A stretch of 55,749 bases of DNA, from the NCBI GenBank assembly GCA_034716895.1, contig JAYEKW010000256.1, forward strand, positions 1 to 55,749, read 5' to 3'. This document shows, in pieces, positions 1-11,040 of the stretch. The notes beneath the pieces are model-generated. The model saw only the letters and a program-made list of their open reading frames with translations. It did not search any database and was not told the DNA's origin. The position numbers and the translations under genes are program-made. Every line of letters starts with the position of its first letter. The first letter of the stretch is position 1. Origin of the DNA: Candidatus Neomarinimicrobiota bacterium (GTDB lineage: Bacteria; Fidelibacterota; UBA8477; JABMPR01).

Positions 1-135
1 TCTGACTTCTGAATTCTGAATTCTGAATTCAGAAGTCAGAAGTCAGAAGTCAGAAGTCAGAAGTCAGAAGTCAGAAGTCAGAATTCAGAAGTCAGAAGTC
101 AGAAGTCAGAATTCAGAAGTCAAAGGTCAAAGGTC
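1..135. repeat. Inverted and tandem heptamer repeat array
   Basis: From position 31 to 135 there are fifteen back-to-back 7-bp units: eleven AGAAGTC, two AGAATTC (80-86 and 108-114) and two diverged AAAGGTC units at the end. Positions 1-30 carry the same repeat in reverse orientation (CTGACTT/CTGAATT units), so bases 1-30 and 25-54 form an imperfect dyad centred on the GAATTC at 25-30. The array lies downstream of the minus-strand yhbY gene and may continue beyond the window edge. It has no CRISPR-like spacers. Confidence 0.9.
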
Positions 136-244
136 AAAACCACATATTAAAACTATATCTACAGGCATAAATGTTTACGCTTTGCGATCTCTGCACTCTC
201 GTGGTTAGCATTTTTTTTTGGATACACCAAGCTCCAACAAAAAT

Positions 245-547
245 CTACTCGGGTAGCTTGTAATTCCTTTTTTCCTGCTCCTCATGTTCACGGTACAGGG
301 TGAGTACGTGTCCGATCAAGCTCACAAACTGCGCATTGGCACCCTCTATGATGGAATCCAAAAATTGCTCTTTTTCAGTTTTAAAGGCAATGAATTTTAC
401 TTTTATCAGCTCATGTTGACCCAAAGCTACATCAATGCTTTGAATGCTTTGCTGATTGACACCACCCTTGCCAATCTGAACCAACGGTTTCAGTGAATTC
501 GCCTGTGATTTTAAGTATTTTTTTTGCTTTGATGAAAGGGGTTCCAT
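245..547 (-). CDS. yhbY: YhbY-family ribosome-associated RNA-binding protein
   Basis: A 100-residue single-domain CRM (CRS1-YhbY) protein. Family members bind pre-50S ribosomal RNA and help large-subunit assembly in the cytoplasm. What shows it is the N-terminal SSKQKKYLKSQA helix, the LVQIGKGG loop at residues 22-29 (the family's GxxG RNA-binding loop), the HELIKVKF strand, and the final LTLYRE strand followed by a lysine-rich tail. Length matches the family. The ATG has a clean AAGGAG Shine-Dalgarno (SD) sequence 6 nt upstream. That site overlaps the stop codon of the small membrane gene before it (9-nt gap), so the two are probably translationally coupled. Confidence 0.93.
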   Translation of the reverse strand: MEPLSSKQKKYLKSQANSLKPLVQIGKGGVNQQSIQSIDVALGQHELIKVKFIAFKTEKEQFLDSIIEGANAQFVSLIGHVLTLYREHEEQEKRNYKLPE

Positions 548-556
548 TGTGTCTCC

Positions 557-721
557 TTAGCCCCGATCCACAGTACGCAATCGAACGTCCAGGAAAATTG
601 TCGGGTTGTTTGGTTCAGGCTCTCGCCGTAAGTAATCATTTATCAATAAGTGGTAGAAAATAATGCCCACTGCATATAAAACAGCTGTGATCAGAAATAT
701 CTTGAAGTATTCCAGTTCCAT
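557..721 (-). CDS. Small single-pass membrane protein, unknown
   Basis: A 54-residue protein that I do not recognise. It begins MELEYFKIF, has one hydrophobic segment (about residues 5-26) and a short polar C-terminal tail ending LRTVDRG. A longer reading of the same frame (to 871) runs into the 3' end of the upstream gene and has no support. The ATG at 721 is preceded by an AGGAAA site, so I chose the short form. It sits between a membrane zinc-ribbon gene and yhbY on the same strand with short gaps, suggesting one transcript. No function can be assigned. Confidence 0.55.
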   Translation of the reverse strand: MELEYFKIFLITAVLYAVGIIFYHLLINDYLRREPEPNNPTIFLDVRLRTVDRG

Positions 722-827
722 TTTCCTAAAAAGCTGAAATATTTTGGCGCCGATAAACCAGGAGGCACTCCAGATACTGGAGCTCAATGCCGAGAGCAAT
801 TTTGGATCGATCCAGGATATGGGTGAG

Positions 828-1325
828 CTATCTGGAATGTTTGGGGCGTATCCGAAGACCCTCAAAGTCACAACTTTTACATGTGTAGCGACGGATCTTC
901 AGGAAAAAGACCTTGGATGTGATCCGTTGTAACAAACTTCGATGGACGTGCAGTAGGTCACCCCCACAGTCCGGGCATTCTGATAAGTCGCTATAACGTA
1001 TAATGGCCTTTTGTCGGGCTCTGATTGATAAAAGAATAAAAGCAAAAAGAATGAAAAATCCACCCACAATATCTGAGCCCTCAATAGCATTTATAATCCC
1101 AATTATACTGTTGCTCATTCCACTGATGAGATTGCCAAAACCCTCACGCAAAGCCAGGATTCCCTGGAAAACTGAAGATTTTATTTCCATATCTTCGTAT
1201 AATAGAAAAACACCAAACAGGAAAAATATTCCAATGATGATCTCAACACCAAAATCCTGGATAAGCGTATTTTGATGACGTTTACTTTTTCTTTTTCGGC
1301 GGTATTTTTTTTCTGGTTCACTCAT
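828..1325 (-). CDS. Two-pass membrane protein with C-terminal zinc ribbon
   Basis: A 165-residue protein of unknown function. Residues 1-20 are strongly basic (RRKRKSKR), which predicts a cytoplasmic N-terminus. Hydrophobic segments lie at about 25-43 and 87-102, with an amphipathic stretch (LISGMSNSIIGIINAI) between them. The C-terminal quarter holds a zinc-ribbon pair, CPDC at 117-120 and CKSC at 149-152, separated by a basic segment, and should face the cytoplasm. The start has an AAGGA site 7-8 nt upstream. It heads the three-gene minus-strand cluster that ends in yhbY. The zinc ribbon could bind nucleic acid or protein; I cannot tell which. Confidence 0.7.
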   Translation of the reverse strand: MSEPEKKYRRKRKSKRHQNTLIQDFGVEIIIGIFFLFGVFLLYEDMEIKSSVFQGILALREGFGNLISGMSNSIIGIINAIEGSDIVGGFFILFAFILLSIRARQKAIIRYSDLSECPDCGGDLLHVHRSLLQRITSKVFFLKIRRYTCKSCDFEGLRIRPKHSR

Positions 1326-1495
1326 GCATCAATCCTTTATCGCCCCTTATCATGACCGGTGAAGCTAAAATAAACTGAGTTCAATTCACTATATCTTTTA
1401 TCACAGAAGTTTTCAGACCATACTTGCCTTAAATTACATTGAAATGGAGCACTTCTGTTGTATCTTGCTCTATGTTGGCTGAAAATCCTCACCAA

Positions 1496-2215
1496 ATGGC
1501 TTTCAAATACACATTCAGATTGCCAGAGTCTAAAACGCATGAATTCGTTATTCTGCTGAATCGTGAGAGACTTACTTACCAGACCTTCACCAAAGCTGAA
1601 CCAGCCAACTGGACCGCTTTATCCTATCATACCTGTGCAAATTGTCCCCTGGTAGAGCAGGGAGTTGAACACTGCCCGGTAGCCTTCAATCTGCAGGATA
1701 TCGTCGGCGCTTTTACTCATGCCATATCCTATGATAAGGTGGATGTTTCTATTGAAACCGAGGAACGCACTTATCGTAAAAATGGGGTCACTATGCAAAG
1801 CGGCTTAAGTTCGATCCTGGGAATCATTATGGTTACCAGCGGCTGCCCATCACTTGACTATCTGCGCCCCATGGTGATGACACATCTCCCTTTTGCCACC
1901 ATAAGTGAATCGATTTACCGATCCATCTCCATGTATCTCCTGGCCCAGTTTACCCGAGCAAAAAGTGGTTTAGAGCCTGACTGGACCTTAGAGGGCTTAA
2001 CGCAGATCTATGCCCGAATTGACAAGATCAACATCAGCATGGTGAAACGTTTACAAGCGGCAACCAAACAGGATGCCAGCCTTAATGCTGTGGTGATTCT
2101 GGATTCATTCGCCAAGATGATACCCATGACCATTGATGGTTCCCTGAAAGAATTGGAACAATTATTCTGGCCTTACCTGGAATCCTCTTTTCACATCCCT
2201 GATCAAGATTCTTGA
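1496..2215 (+). CDS. Conserved hypothetical protein with Cys motif (DUF6901-like)
   Basis: About 239 residues, cytoplasmic, function unknown. The frame opens at 1439, but the coherent domain begins at MAFKYTFRLPES (ATG 1496). Neither start has a good Shine-Dalgarno sequence, so the start is uncertain. The N-terminal third carries a cysteine cluster, HTCANCPL then EHCPVA, that looks able to bind metal. The middle has SGCPSLDYLRPM and HLPFAT followed by an SMYLLAQF helix. The layout recalls a family I believe is called DUF6901 in Geobacter-like genomes; that name is from memory. It converges on the histidine kinase gene with a 41-nt gap. Confidence 0.7.
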   Translation: MAFKYTFRLPESKTHEFVILLNRERLTYQTFTKAEPANWTALSYHTCANCPLVEQGVEHCPVAFNLQDIVGAFTHAISYDKVDVSIETEERTYRKNGVTMQSGLSSILGIIMVTSGCPSLDYLRPMVMTHLPFATISESIYRSISMYLLAQFTRAKSGLEPDWTLEGLTQIYARIDKINISMVKRLQAATKQDASLNAVVILDSFAKMIPMTIDGSLKELEQLFWPYLESSFHIPDQDS

Positions 2216-2256
2216 GCGAAAATAAGGATCTTCATTGATCAAACTGCGAGCGGTTT

Positions 2257-4866
2257 CTAATCCTCATTCTGCAGATTGAACCGCAATTTAAAACTGGTTC
2301 CATTGGTTCTATCAATTTCCATTTTGCCCTCGAGTTGTTCAGTAAGAATTCGAGTGATCCTTAGACCCATGGTTTGGGTTGTCTCAAAATCCAGAGATGG
2401 ATTCAAACCAACTCCATTATCCCGAACAATAATCTCCGCGGCAGAATGACCAATAGCTTTTACTGACACCCATATATCACCTTCCCCATTATCCGGGAAT
2501 GCGTATTTTAGCACATTTGTGATCAACTCATTCACGATCAACCCGCATGGGATGGCTTTATTAATATTCAGCTTTATCTGGTCGATATCCTGATGGAAAC
2601 GGATACGTTGTTGATCAATGGTGTAGAAATTGATCAATTCATAGATCAGAGATTCGATATACTGATCAAAGTCAACTGCATCCATGCTTTTTGATTTAAA
2701 GAGTCTTTCATGGATCAGAGCCATGGTGCGTATCCGGTTTTGAGTTTCACCAAAGATCTCAAATAGATGCTCATCCTGCGTATATTCAGCCTGAAGGTTT
2801 AGCAGGCTATTGATCACCTGCATATTATTTTTGACCCGATGATGTACTTCTCGCAACAGTAGATCCTTTTCTTGGAGCGATTTTTCCAATTTAGTCAAAA
2901 TCTCTTTCCGACCTGAGATATTACGGACATTTGCCAGCATTCTGTCCTTGCCATGAATAACCGCCGGCCGTAGCGTAACCTCCACCCAGAATTTCTTACC
3001 GGATTTATGTATAGCTTCCCATTCAAAGGTTTTATGTCCCTCAGAAATTGCCAACTTAAAGAGATCGCCAATTCCAGATGTCACAACAGAAGCAGCACTA
3101 AATTTCTGAACATCTGTACCGATGACCTCATCACGTTTATACCCATACATCCTTAGCATGGTTTCATTGACATCCAGTATCTCGGATGTATCAGGGTCAT
3201 GAATGAAGACTGCTTCAGATATGGCATTAAACAATTCCTGGTAGGTCTGCTCAGTCAGCTTGATCCGCTCTTCGGCCTGGATGATGTGACTGATATCGTA
3301 CACAACTCCTGAAATATTCTTGGGTTCACCATTTTCATCGCGGATGATCGTGGAATGATCGTTTACCCAAATATAATGCCCGTCTTTACAGCGAATCCGA
3401 TAAGCTGCAGTTTCAAATGATTCCAGCCCCTGATCCAGTGCCTGTTGGGCAGTTTTTCTGCATCGCTCGGCATCCTCAGGATGCATAATATCAACGAAAA
3501 GGACTGCTCCGCTAAGCATCTCGTCAACTGTATAGCCAAGGATATTCTCAACATTATCACTTATGTGATGGAGTGCTTTATCTGCAATCATATCCCATTT
3601 AATGATCATGATCGGACCAGCCAGAAAGATATTGCGTTCCTCCAACTGGGTTCGCTCAAGCGCACGGGTTGCCAATTCAGCTTGATAGGTACCGGAGATA
3701 TCCTCCATGTTGGCCTGGGCACCAATTATTTGTTGCTCAGCATTGTAGATCGGATGGATCACTACCTGAAAGTAGATCGTCTTTTCCCAGGCTGAAGTGT
3801 ACTCACTGGTGAATTTTACAGCCTTATTCTCCCGGATACATTCCTGAAATTTTTGAGCTATACCAGCATCCTGTAAGGGTTTGAAGGTAAAAATATTAAA
3901 AGCCATGGTTGCCTCTCTAGAGGGTGACCCCAGAGAATTGACCATGACTGTGTTTACTTCAAGAATATTCCCTTCCACATCGATCCGTATAATCCCAGTG
4001 GGAGAATTTTCCACCAGGCCACGATAGCGTAATTCACTTTCGGCAATTTTTCGATGAGATTCCTGGAGTTCCGTGACATCATAGATATATCCCATGATCA
4101 TCGTGGCTTTTCCAGATTCATCTTTTTGGATGTATCCATAGTCCTGAACCCATATATATCCACCGTTTTTATGCTTCAGACGATAAGGGGGCACAGATAT
4201 CACATCTGAACCTTCGTTGACTTGAGTACGAATTTTCTCCTGTAGCTCGGCCAGATCTTCTCGGTGTGTTATACTGGGGTAAAGAATCCTGCCATCAGTA
4301 AAATCGCTTACTTCATACCCCAAGATATCCTTAACATTTTCAGAAATGTAGATCAATGGTTCCGATTCATCCATTGGCCAATGGATCTGAATAACAGGTC
4401 CACTGAAAAAGATCCGGCGTTCTTCTATTAATTCCAGTTGACGCTGTTTTAATCCGACTTCAGCAACATGCAGAGCCTCAAACTGTTGTTTTTGCATAGT
4501 GATATCATCGACTACACCATCTATGTAAATTGCCTGTCCTGTATCATCTTTCACCAGTACGGAGGAGACCCTCCCCGGAAATATCTTTCCATTGCTGCGT
4601 TTGAATAAAAACTCCCGCTCCCGGAAATGCCCTTTTGACTTCAATTCCTTGCGGATACTGTCTCGATCTCCTGGTTCAACATAGAGATCAACAACCGAAA
4701 TTGCTGCTAATTGAGTTTTATCTTCATATCCAAATATCTTTAGAAAAGCCGGATTAACATCGATAAAACTTCCAGAGTTATCCGGACTTGTGCGAAATAC
4801 AGCCGTATTCAGATTATCCAGAATAAATAAAGTATCGCTTGCTTGGAATGTGTGTTTCTTTTTCAT
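2257..4866 (-). CDS. Soluble histidine kinase with five PAS domains (HisKA_2 type)
   Basis: A cytoplasmic sensor kinase with no membrane segment. Counting from the frame's first ATG (4905), five PAS/PAC units cover roughly residues 25-145, 165-290, 290-415, 425-545 and 550-670. Units 2 and 4 are close copies of each other, sharing F-x2-GP-x-I-x-I-x-W, ILGY and YIWV. The transmitter follows: a HisKA_2 box with phospho-acceptor His in REVHHRVKNNMQV, then an HATPase domain with NELITNVLKYAF, DNGVGL and TMGLRI. I place the start at ATG 4866 because GGCAGG lies 7-8 nt upstream; ATG 4905 would add 13 residues. No response regulator adjoins, so it is an orphan kinase, and its ligand cannot be read from sequence. 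Confidence 0.88.
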   Translation of the reverse strand: MKKKHTFQASDTLFILDNLNTAVFRTSPDNSGSFIDVNPAFLKIFGYEDKTQLAAISVVDLYVEPGDRDSIRKELKSKGHFREREFLFKRSNGKIFPGRVSSVLVKDDTGQAIYIDGVVDDITMQKQQFEALHVAEVGLKQRQLELIEERRIFFSGPVIQIHWPMDESEPLIYISENVKDILGYEVSDFTDGRILYPSITHREDLAELQEKIRTQVNEGSDVISVPPYRLKHKNGGYIWVQDYGYIQKDESGKATMIMGYIYDVTELQESHRKIAESELRYRGLVENSPTGIIRIDVEGNILEVNTVMVNSLGSPSREATMAFNIFTFKPLQDAGIAQKFQECIRENKAVKFTSEYTSAWEKTIYFQVVIHPIYNAEQQIIGAQANMEDISGTYQAELATRALERTQLEERNIFLAGPIMIIKWDMIADKALHHISDNVENILGYTVDEMLSGAVLFVDIMHPEDAERCRKTAQQALDQGLESFETAAYRIRCKDGHYIWVNDHSTIIRDENGEPKNISGVVYDISHIIQAEERIKLTEQTYQELFNAISEAVFIHDPDTSEILDVNETMLRMYGYKRDEVIGTDVQKFSAASVVTSGIGDLFKLAISEGHKTFEWEAIHKSGKKFWVEVTLRPAVIHGKDRMLANVRNISGRKEILTKLEKSLQEKDLLLREVHHRVKNNMQVINSLLNLQAEYTQDEHLFEIFGETQNRIRTMALIHERLFKSKSMDAVDFDQYIESLIYELINFYTIDQQRIRFHQDIDQIKLNINKAIPCGLIVNELITNVLKYAFPDNGEGDIWVSVKAIGHSAAEIIVRDNGVGLNPSLDFETTQTMGLRITRILTEQLEGKMEIDRTNGTSFKLRFNLQNED

Positions 4867-5039
4867 AAACCTGCCCGTTAGTGAAAGTGGACCATTTTTG
4901 GCCATTCAAATTCTTTGGCTGACAATTTATGCAAAAAATCTGGGCAAGCGACCCCGATTTGCATACAATAATAGAGTTCTTTCTGCCAGAAATTCGAATT
5001 GGTGTGATATTTTCTAAGATATTGACTTATGTTGAGAGC

Positions 5040-6485
5040 ATGAAGGCAGCAAATTTCATTAAATCCTGGCCTGCATTGTGGCTGTGGATGCACTACTGGG
5101 ATGAGCATCTAAAAGGCGCCCAATTGGATATTGCATATACTTTTCGAAAAGCGCGCCTGGATATCCACTTTTCCAACGCTCCTCAGGTCACCAAACTGGG
5201 TTGGGAAAAACAGGGCAATCAAGCCATCATCTCCGCATCGAATCAAGTCACTCTACCAAAACGGCGGGTTGAGGTCTTGAAGCGAATTCCTCAGGGGTCG
5301 GAAGTGGCCGGCGTAAAGATCCACGCACAGGATCGCTTGTTACGGTTTGACCTCACTAATGATTTCCAGTTGATACTGGGATGTTTTCCGGCGGTTCTAA
5401 ATGTTTATTTGTATCACAAACATTCCTGCGTGGACCGTTTTCTGAAACAAATAGAACCAGCGCACTTTTCCGATAACTGGTTAAGTGTCAATGACTCCTT
5501 ACCAGCTTCAATACCTGGTGGACATCTTAGCAGGCATGACCTGGAGATTGCCAGGCACGGGATTACCCTGGATCAGACAACCGGCGAACTTGCCTTTGAT
5601 TCGACTGCTGGCAGAAATGGTCTGCCAATAGACGAGTTGGTCCTGGCCGTATTTAGATCAGGTCAAAAACCAAAACAGGCACCTGTTGTCTCCATCAAGA
5701 AAACGGCTGGAACTGTTCTAAAACGCTGGCAGGTCAAGCTCACTAAAGTTCGAACAGAGCTACAGGAAGCTCTGTTGTGGCCGGATCTGGAAATTCGCTT
5801 ACAGGCGTTTCAAATCGGTCTTGGGATGGGTAAGCTCACCTCATCAAACGAATTGCATTTACCTGCTGAGCTCTCCCCCACCGGTTCTGCTTTAACCCTT
5901 TACCTGGAGGATCACTCAAGCCTGCAGCAGGCCATCGAATCTACTGCGAAAAAGATTCGTAAGTTCAAGCTAAAGATCGGACAATTGGAAGCGATCATTC
6001 CTCAAATCCAGACTGATATACACGATCTGGAACAACTTCTGGAACAGGATGACAACACGGCTCTACGCACCTACTTGTTAACCAAGGGTGAAGCACTGGA
6101 TCGATCGGGGCGACGGCAAACCGAACGTAAACCCTACAAAAAGTATCAATCCCCAGGGGGCTATGATATCCTGGTAGGTCGTGGTTCATCAGACAATGAT
6201 GTCCTGACCTTCAAGGTAGCCGGCAAAAATGACTGGTGGTTCCATGCCAGACAGATCAGAGGATCACATGTTATCCTGAGAACGGGAAATCAGCAACCCC
6301 AACAACCAGATATTGTTTCAGCTGCGAAACATGCTGCCCGGAATTCCAAAGCAAAGCATTCCGGGATCGTAGTGGTTCAATACTGTCAACGCAAACATCT
6401 GAGCAAGCCCAAAGGCTCACCACCAGGAACCGTGCTGGTTCATCATGAGAAATCGATTACCATAGATCTGGATCAAGTGAAGTAA
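5040..6485 (+). CDS. rqcH: RqcH/NFACT-family ribosome quality-control factor
   Basis: About 481 residues. RqcH-type proteins bind stalled 50S subunits with peptidyl-tRNA and recruit tRNA-Ala to add C-terminal alanine tails. The N-terminal half is a diverged NFACT-N domain that keeps the AQDRLLRFDL segment, whose Asp-Arg pair matches the pair required in Bacillus RqcH. A coiled-coil middle (around KKIRKFKLKIGQLEAI) and the C-terminal NFACT-R domain follow, with GGYDILVGRGSSDNDVLTFK, DWWFHAR and GSHVILR. The frame opens at 4929, but similarity begins around ATG 5040, which has a weak ribosome site. Convergent with hemW. Slightly shorter than the usual 560-580 residues. Confidence 0.85.
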   Translation: MKAANFIKSWPALWLWMHYWDEHLKGAQLDIAYTFRKARLDIHFSNAPQVTKLGWEKQGNQAIISASNQVTLPKRRVEVLKRIPQGSEVAGVKIHAQDRLLRFDLTNDFQLILGCFPAVLNVYLYHKHSCVDRFLKQIEPAHFSDNWLSVNDSLPASIPGGHLSRHDLEIARHGITLDQTTGELAFDSTAGRNGLPIDELVLAVFRSGQKPKQAPVVSIKKTAGTVLKRWQVKLTKVRTELQEALLWPDLEIRLQAFQIGLGMGKLTSSNELHLPAELSPTGSALTLYLEDHSSLQQAIESTAKKIRKFKLKIGQLEAIIPQIQTDIHDLEQLLEQDDNTALRTYLLTKGEALDRSGRRQTERKPYKKYQSPGGYDILVGRGSSDNDVLTFKVAGKNDWWFHARQIRGSHVILRTGNQQPQQPDIVSAAKHAARNSKAKHSGIVVVQYCQRKHLSKPKGSPPGTVLVHHEKSITIDLDQVK

Positions 6486-6538
6486 TACCACGGACTTCAC
6501 TCTGCACGTTCCAGATGCTTTTTAAATATCGTTATTGT

Positions 6539-6660
6539 CTGTCTTTGCGAACCCAGCAGGGGTGTGGCAATCCATCTGCGCATCTGCTACGATGGATAAA
6601 TCTCCAAGTCTAGTGACAATTTTGAGATCGCCACGCTCTGCTCGCGAAGACGCAAGGCGT
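6539..6660. repeat. Imperfect dispersed-repeat dyad between convergent genes
   Basis: The spacer between rqcH and hemW holds an imperfect inverted pair: TGTCTTTGCGAAC...TGTGGCAATC on the left and GAGATCGCCACGC...CTCGCGAAGACGC on the right. This resembles the widespread intergenic palindrome of the form 'GTCATTGCGAGCG...GCAATCTC' seen in many Gram-negative genomes. It probably serves as a dispersed non-coding element or bidirectional transcript end. No gene is seen in this spacer. Confidence 0.5.
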
Positions 6661-6687
6661 GTATTCTGAAGTTAATATGGTATACGA

Positions 6688-7851
6688 TCACTTCGTACCA
6701 TTTATAAACATAAGATCTGAACTGATCTCATCGATCATGGACCAACCGGAACGAGTGACACTCAGATGACCATGGTGCAGATCTATTTGTTCGTTCCATT
6801 TTGCCAGAATTTCACGTTTCTGATCGAGCAGGTCTGCTCCAAATCGCCGGGTATATTCTGAAAGATTCAAGCCCTGTGTCAACCTGAGACGAGTCAGGAT
6901 CATTTCATTCCGGGCTGTATCATCATTGATGATCTCAGAAGCTTCTTCCGCAATTCCAGACTCAGCCACCATACTCAGGTATTGATCAAGGTTGCGCACA
7001 TTCCAATGCCGACGATCTTTGAAAAATGAATGGGCGGCTGGCCCAAATCCTAGATATTCAACGCCAGTCCAATAATTCAGGTTATGCCGACATTCAAAAC
7101 CAGGCCTGGCATGATTTGAGATCTCATAATTTGGATATCCCTGTGAATTGAGGTAATCCCGTCCCATGGCGTACATGCCAGTATCCAGGGTCTCTTCCAG
7201 CATGTGAACATGACCGGCAACCACCCAACGGTGCAACGCAGTGCCTTCCTCCACAGTAAGTGAATAGGTCGAGATATGTTCAGGTGCCAGTTCCACCAGA
7301 CGACTCAGATCAGCTTCCCAAAGCTGGTTGGTCTGGCCGGGTATGGCAAAGATCAGATCGGCACTTACATTATTAAAGCCAGCTCGGCGGACATCTTCAT
7401 AAGTGGAAATACTCTTCTGGGCTGAATGAATCCGGCTCATGAATTTTAACAATTGAGGCTGGAAACTTTGCATACCGATACTGATTCGATTGATACCCAG
7501 GCTGTTATAGGCCTGAAAGTCTTCAAGAGCAGCTTCTCCGGGATTGATCTCCATACCAACCTCCATATCTGGCCTGGGACTGGCTAATTCCAAAAGAGCA
7601 TTTATGATCTGCTCCAGGTGCGGTGGTGCCAACAGATTTGGTGTCCCTCCTCCAAAAAAGATAGTATCGATAGAGTAGTTGGACAGATCCAGGGTGGCTT
7701 TCTTGTGTTCGATTTCACTCAGGATCACTTTTAAAAAGTCAGGAATAGCGTTTTCACGCCCCACCACAGAATAGAAGTCACAATAGGTGCACTTTGATTT
7801 GCAGAAGGGTACGTGGATGTACAGGGCCAGTGGTTTGAGAGCTGAACTCAT
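6688..7851 (-). CDS. hemW: HemW-type radical SAM heme chaperone
   Basis: 387 residues. HemW proteins resemble oxygen-independent coproporphyrinogen oxidase but act mainly as heme-binding chaperones. The radical SAM cysteines are C17, C21 and C24 in FCKSKCTYCDF, and FFGGGTPN follows at about 68. SIGMQSFQ, DLIFAIPGQT and YSLTVEEGT match the family core. A HemW C-terminal domain with YLGFGPAAHSF and NEMILTRLRL follows. HemN proper has an extra N-terminal region and a CxxxCxxCxC arrangement, not seen here, so HemW is the better name. It stands alone on the minus strand, convergent with rqcH. Confidence 0.93.
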   Translation of the reverse strand: MSSALKPLALYIHVPFCKSKCTYCDFYSVVGRENAIPDFLKVILSEIEHKKATLDLSNYSIDTIFFGGGTPNLLAPPHLEQIINALLELASPRPDMEVGMEINPGEAALEDFQAYNSLGINRISIGMQSFQPQLLKFMSRIHSAQKSISTYEDVRRAGFNNVSADLIFAIPGQTNQLWEADLSRLVELAPEHISTYSLTVEEGTALHRWVVAGHVHMLEETLDTGMYAMGRDYLNSQGYPNYEISNHARPGFECRHNLNYWTGVEYLGFGPAAHSFFKDRRHWNVRNLDQYLSMVAESGIAEEASEIINDDTARNEMILTRLRLTQGLNLSEYTRRFGADLLDQKREILAKWNEQIDLHHGHLSVTRSGWSMIDEISSDLMFINGTK

Positions 7852-9716
<1,865 letters not shown>

Positions 9717-9762
9717 TACAAATTATTTTTAATCTCAACCGTTTGATTCTACAGGAGAAGTG

Positions 9763-11040
9763 ATGAAAAACACCATCGTTGTGGGTGCTCAGTGGGGTGA
9801 TGAAGGTAAAGGAAAACTGGTCGATGTTCTGGCAGAGAAAAGTGATCTCGTGGTACGTTTCAATGGTGGTGGCAATGCCGGCCATACGGTAATGCACGCT
9901 GGTGAGACCTATAAATTCCATTATATGCCTTCTGGTATGCTCCACAATAAGTTGTGTATTTTGGGTACAGGTGTGGTCATCAATCCCAAAGATCTTCTTG
10001 AAGAAATTGAGTCTTTTACGCAAAGTGGACACACTCCACGTCTTAAGATCAGCGCTCGAGCCCATGTGATCTTCCCGCATCACCAACTGATCGATGCCAA
10101 AGAAGGCGGCAAAATCGGAACAACGGGTCGCGGTATTGGTCCCGCCTATTCACAGAAAGCCTCCCGCATCAATCTCAGGATCCTTGATATCATTGCCGAT
10201 GATGCTCAGGTGCGAATCAAAGATGCCCTGAAGGACGTAAAGGATGTTCTTATTTACGAGGATATCTTCAGCGAAAGGGAGTACCAGGAATACTGTAATT
10301 CTGTAGCGGTGGACTATGCTACCTACGGTACCAAATTTAAACCTTTTGTCACGGATACTGAAGCATTGGTACGCGTGGCTAATCAAGACGAACTCACCGT
10401 TCTTTTTGAGGGAGCTCAAGGCACTTTACTGGATCTGAATTACGGAACCTACCCCTTTGTAACCTCCAGTTCAACCCTGGCTGCAGCTGCTTTTATTGGT
10501 GGTGGAGCAATTCCTGGAGTACCCGTTCGGATATTGGGAATTACCAAAGCTTATACAACCCGGGTTGGTGAAGGTCCCTTCCCCACTGAGTTGGCGGGTG
10601 AAGCGGCTACAAACCTGAGAGAAGCCGGACACGAATACGGAGCCACAACAGGTCGTCCCCGGCGAGTTGGCCATTTAGATCTCTATGCCTTACGCTATGC
10701 TATTCGGATCTCCGGGATTCAGGAACTGGCCATGACCAAAATCGATACCTTAGCTCTGGTAAAGGGGATCAAAGTATGTACGGGCTATAAAATTGACGGC
10801 CAGGAAATCGATTACTTCCCTGCTGATGCCCCCACGCTGGAACAGGTCGAACCAATTTATGCAGATATCCTGCCTATTGCTGACCTGACCAAAGCAGAAT
10901 GGGTCGAACTAAATCATGGATCGAAAGCGGATCTCCCTGAGAGTATCCGTAATTATATTCAATTTATCGAGGATTTTGTGGAAATCCCCATCACCATCCT
11001 CTCCCACGGTCCGGAAAGGAAAGAAACCATTGTCTTCTGA
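9763..11040 (+). CDS. purA: Adenylosuccinate synthetase
   Basis: 425 residues. Couples IMP to aspartate using GTP to give adenylosuccinate. The N-terminal GAQWGDEGKGK motif (about 8-18) carries the catalytic Asp and phosphate loop. FNGGGNAGHT, GTTGRGIGPAY, EGAQGTLLD and the C-terminal GPERKETI tail are also present. The frame begins with GTG-ATG at 9760/9763. AGGAGA at 9753-9758 is properly spaced only for the ATG, so I start at 9763. Its last 11 bases overlap the start of purB, the gene for the next step. Confidence 0.97.
   Translation: MKNTIVVGAQWGDEGKGKLVDVLAEKSDLVVRFNGGGNAGHTVMHAGETYKFHYMPSGMLHNKLCILGTGVVINPKDLLEEIESFTQSGHTPRLKISARAHVIFPHHQLIDAKEGGKIGTTGRGIGPAYSQKASRINLRILDIIADDAQVRIKDALKDVKDVLIYEDIFSEREYQEYCNSVAVDYATYGTKFKPFVTDTEALVRVANQDELTVLFEGAQGTLLDLNYGTYPFVTSSSTLAAAAFIGGGAIPGVPVRILGITKAYTTRVGEGPFPTELAGEAATNLREAGHEYGATTGRPRRVGHLDLYALRYAIRISGIQELAMTKIDTLALVKGIKVCTGYKIDGQEIDYFPADAPTLEQVEPIYADILPIADLTKAEWVELNHGSKADLPESIRNYIQFIEDFVEIPITILSHGPERKETIVF

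Noticed and set aside
1-135. Possible CRISPR array
   Set aside because: The 7-bp units are back to back with no unique spacers, and no cas gene is nearby. The same holds for the arrays at 25633 and 31391.
557-871. 104-residue form of the small membrane protein
   Set aside because: The first 50 codons overlap the upstream zinc-ribbon gene and lack a ribosome site. The 54-residue form has one.
1337-1540. 67-residue minus-strand frame
   Set aside because: Overlaps the start of the plus-strand cysteine-motif gene, has no ribosome site and no recognisable sequence.
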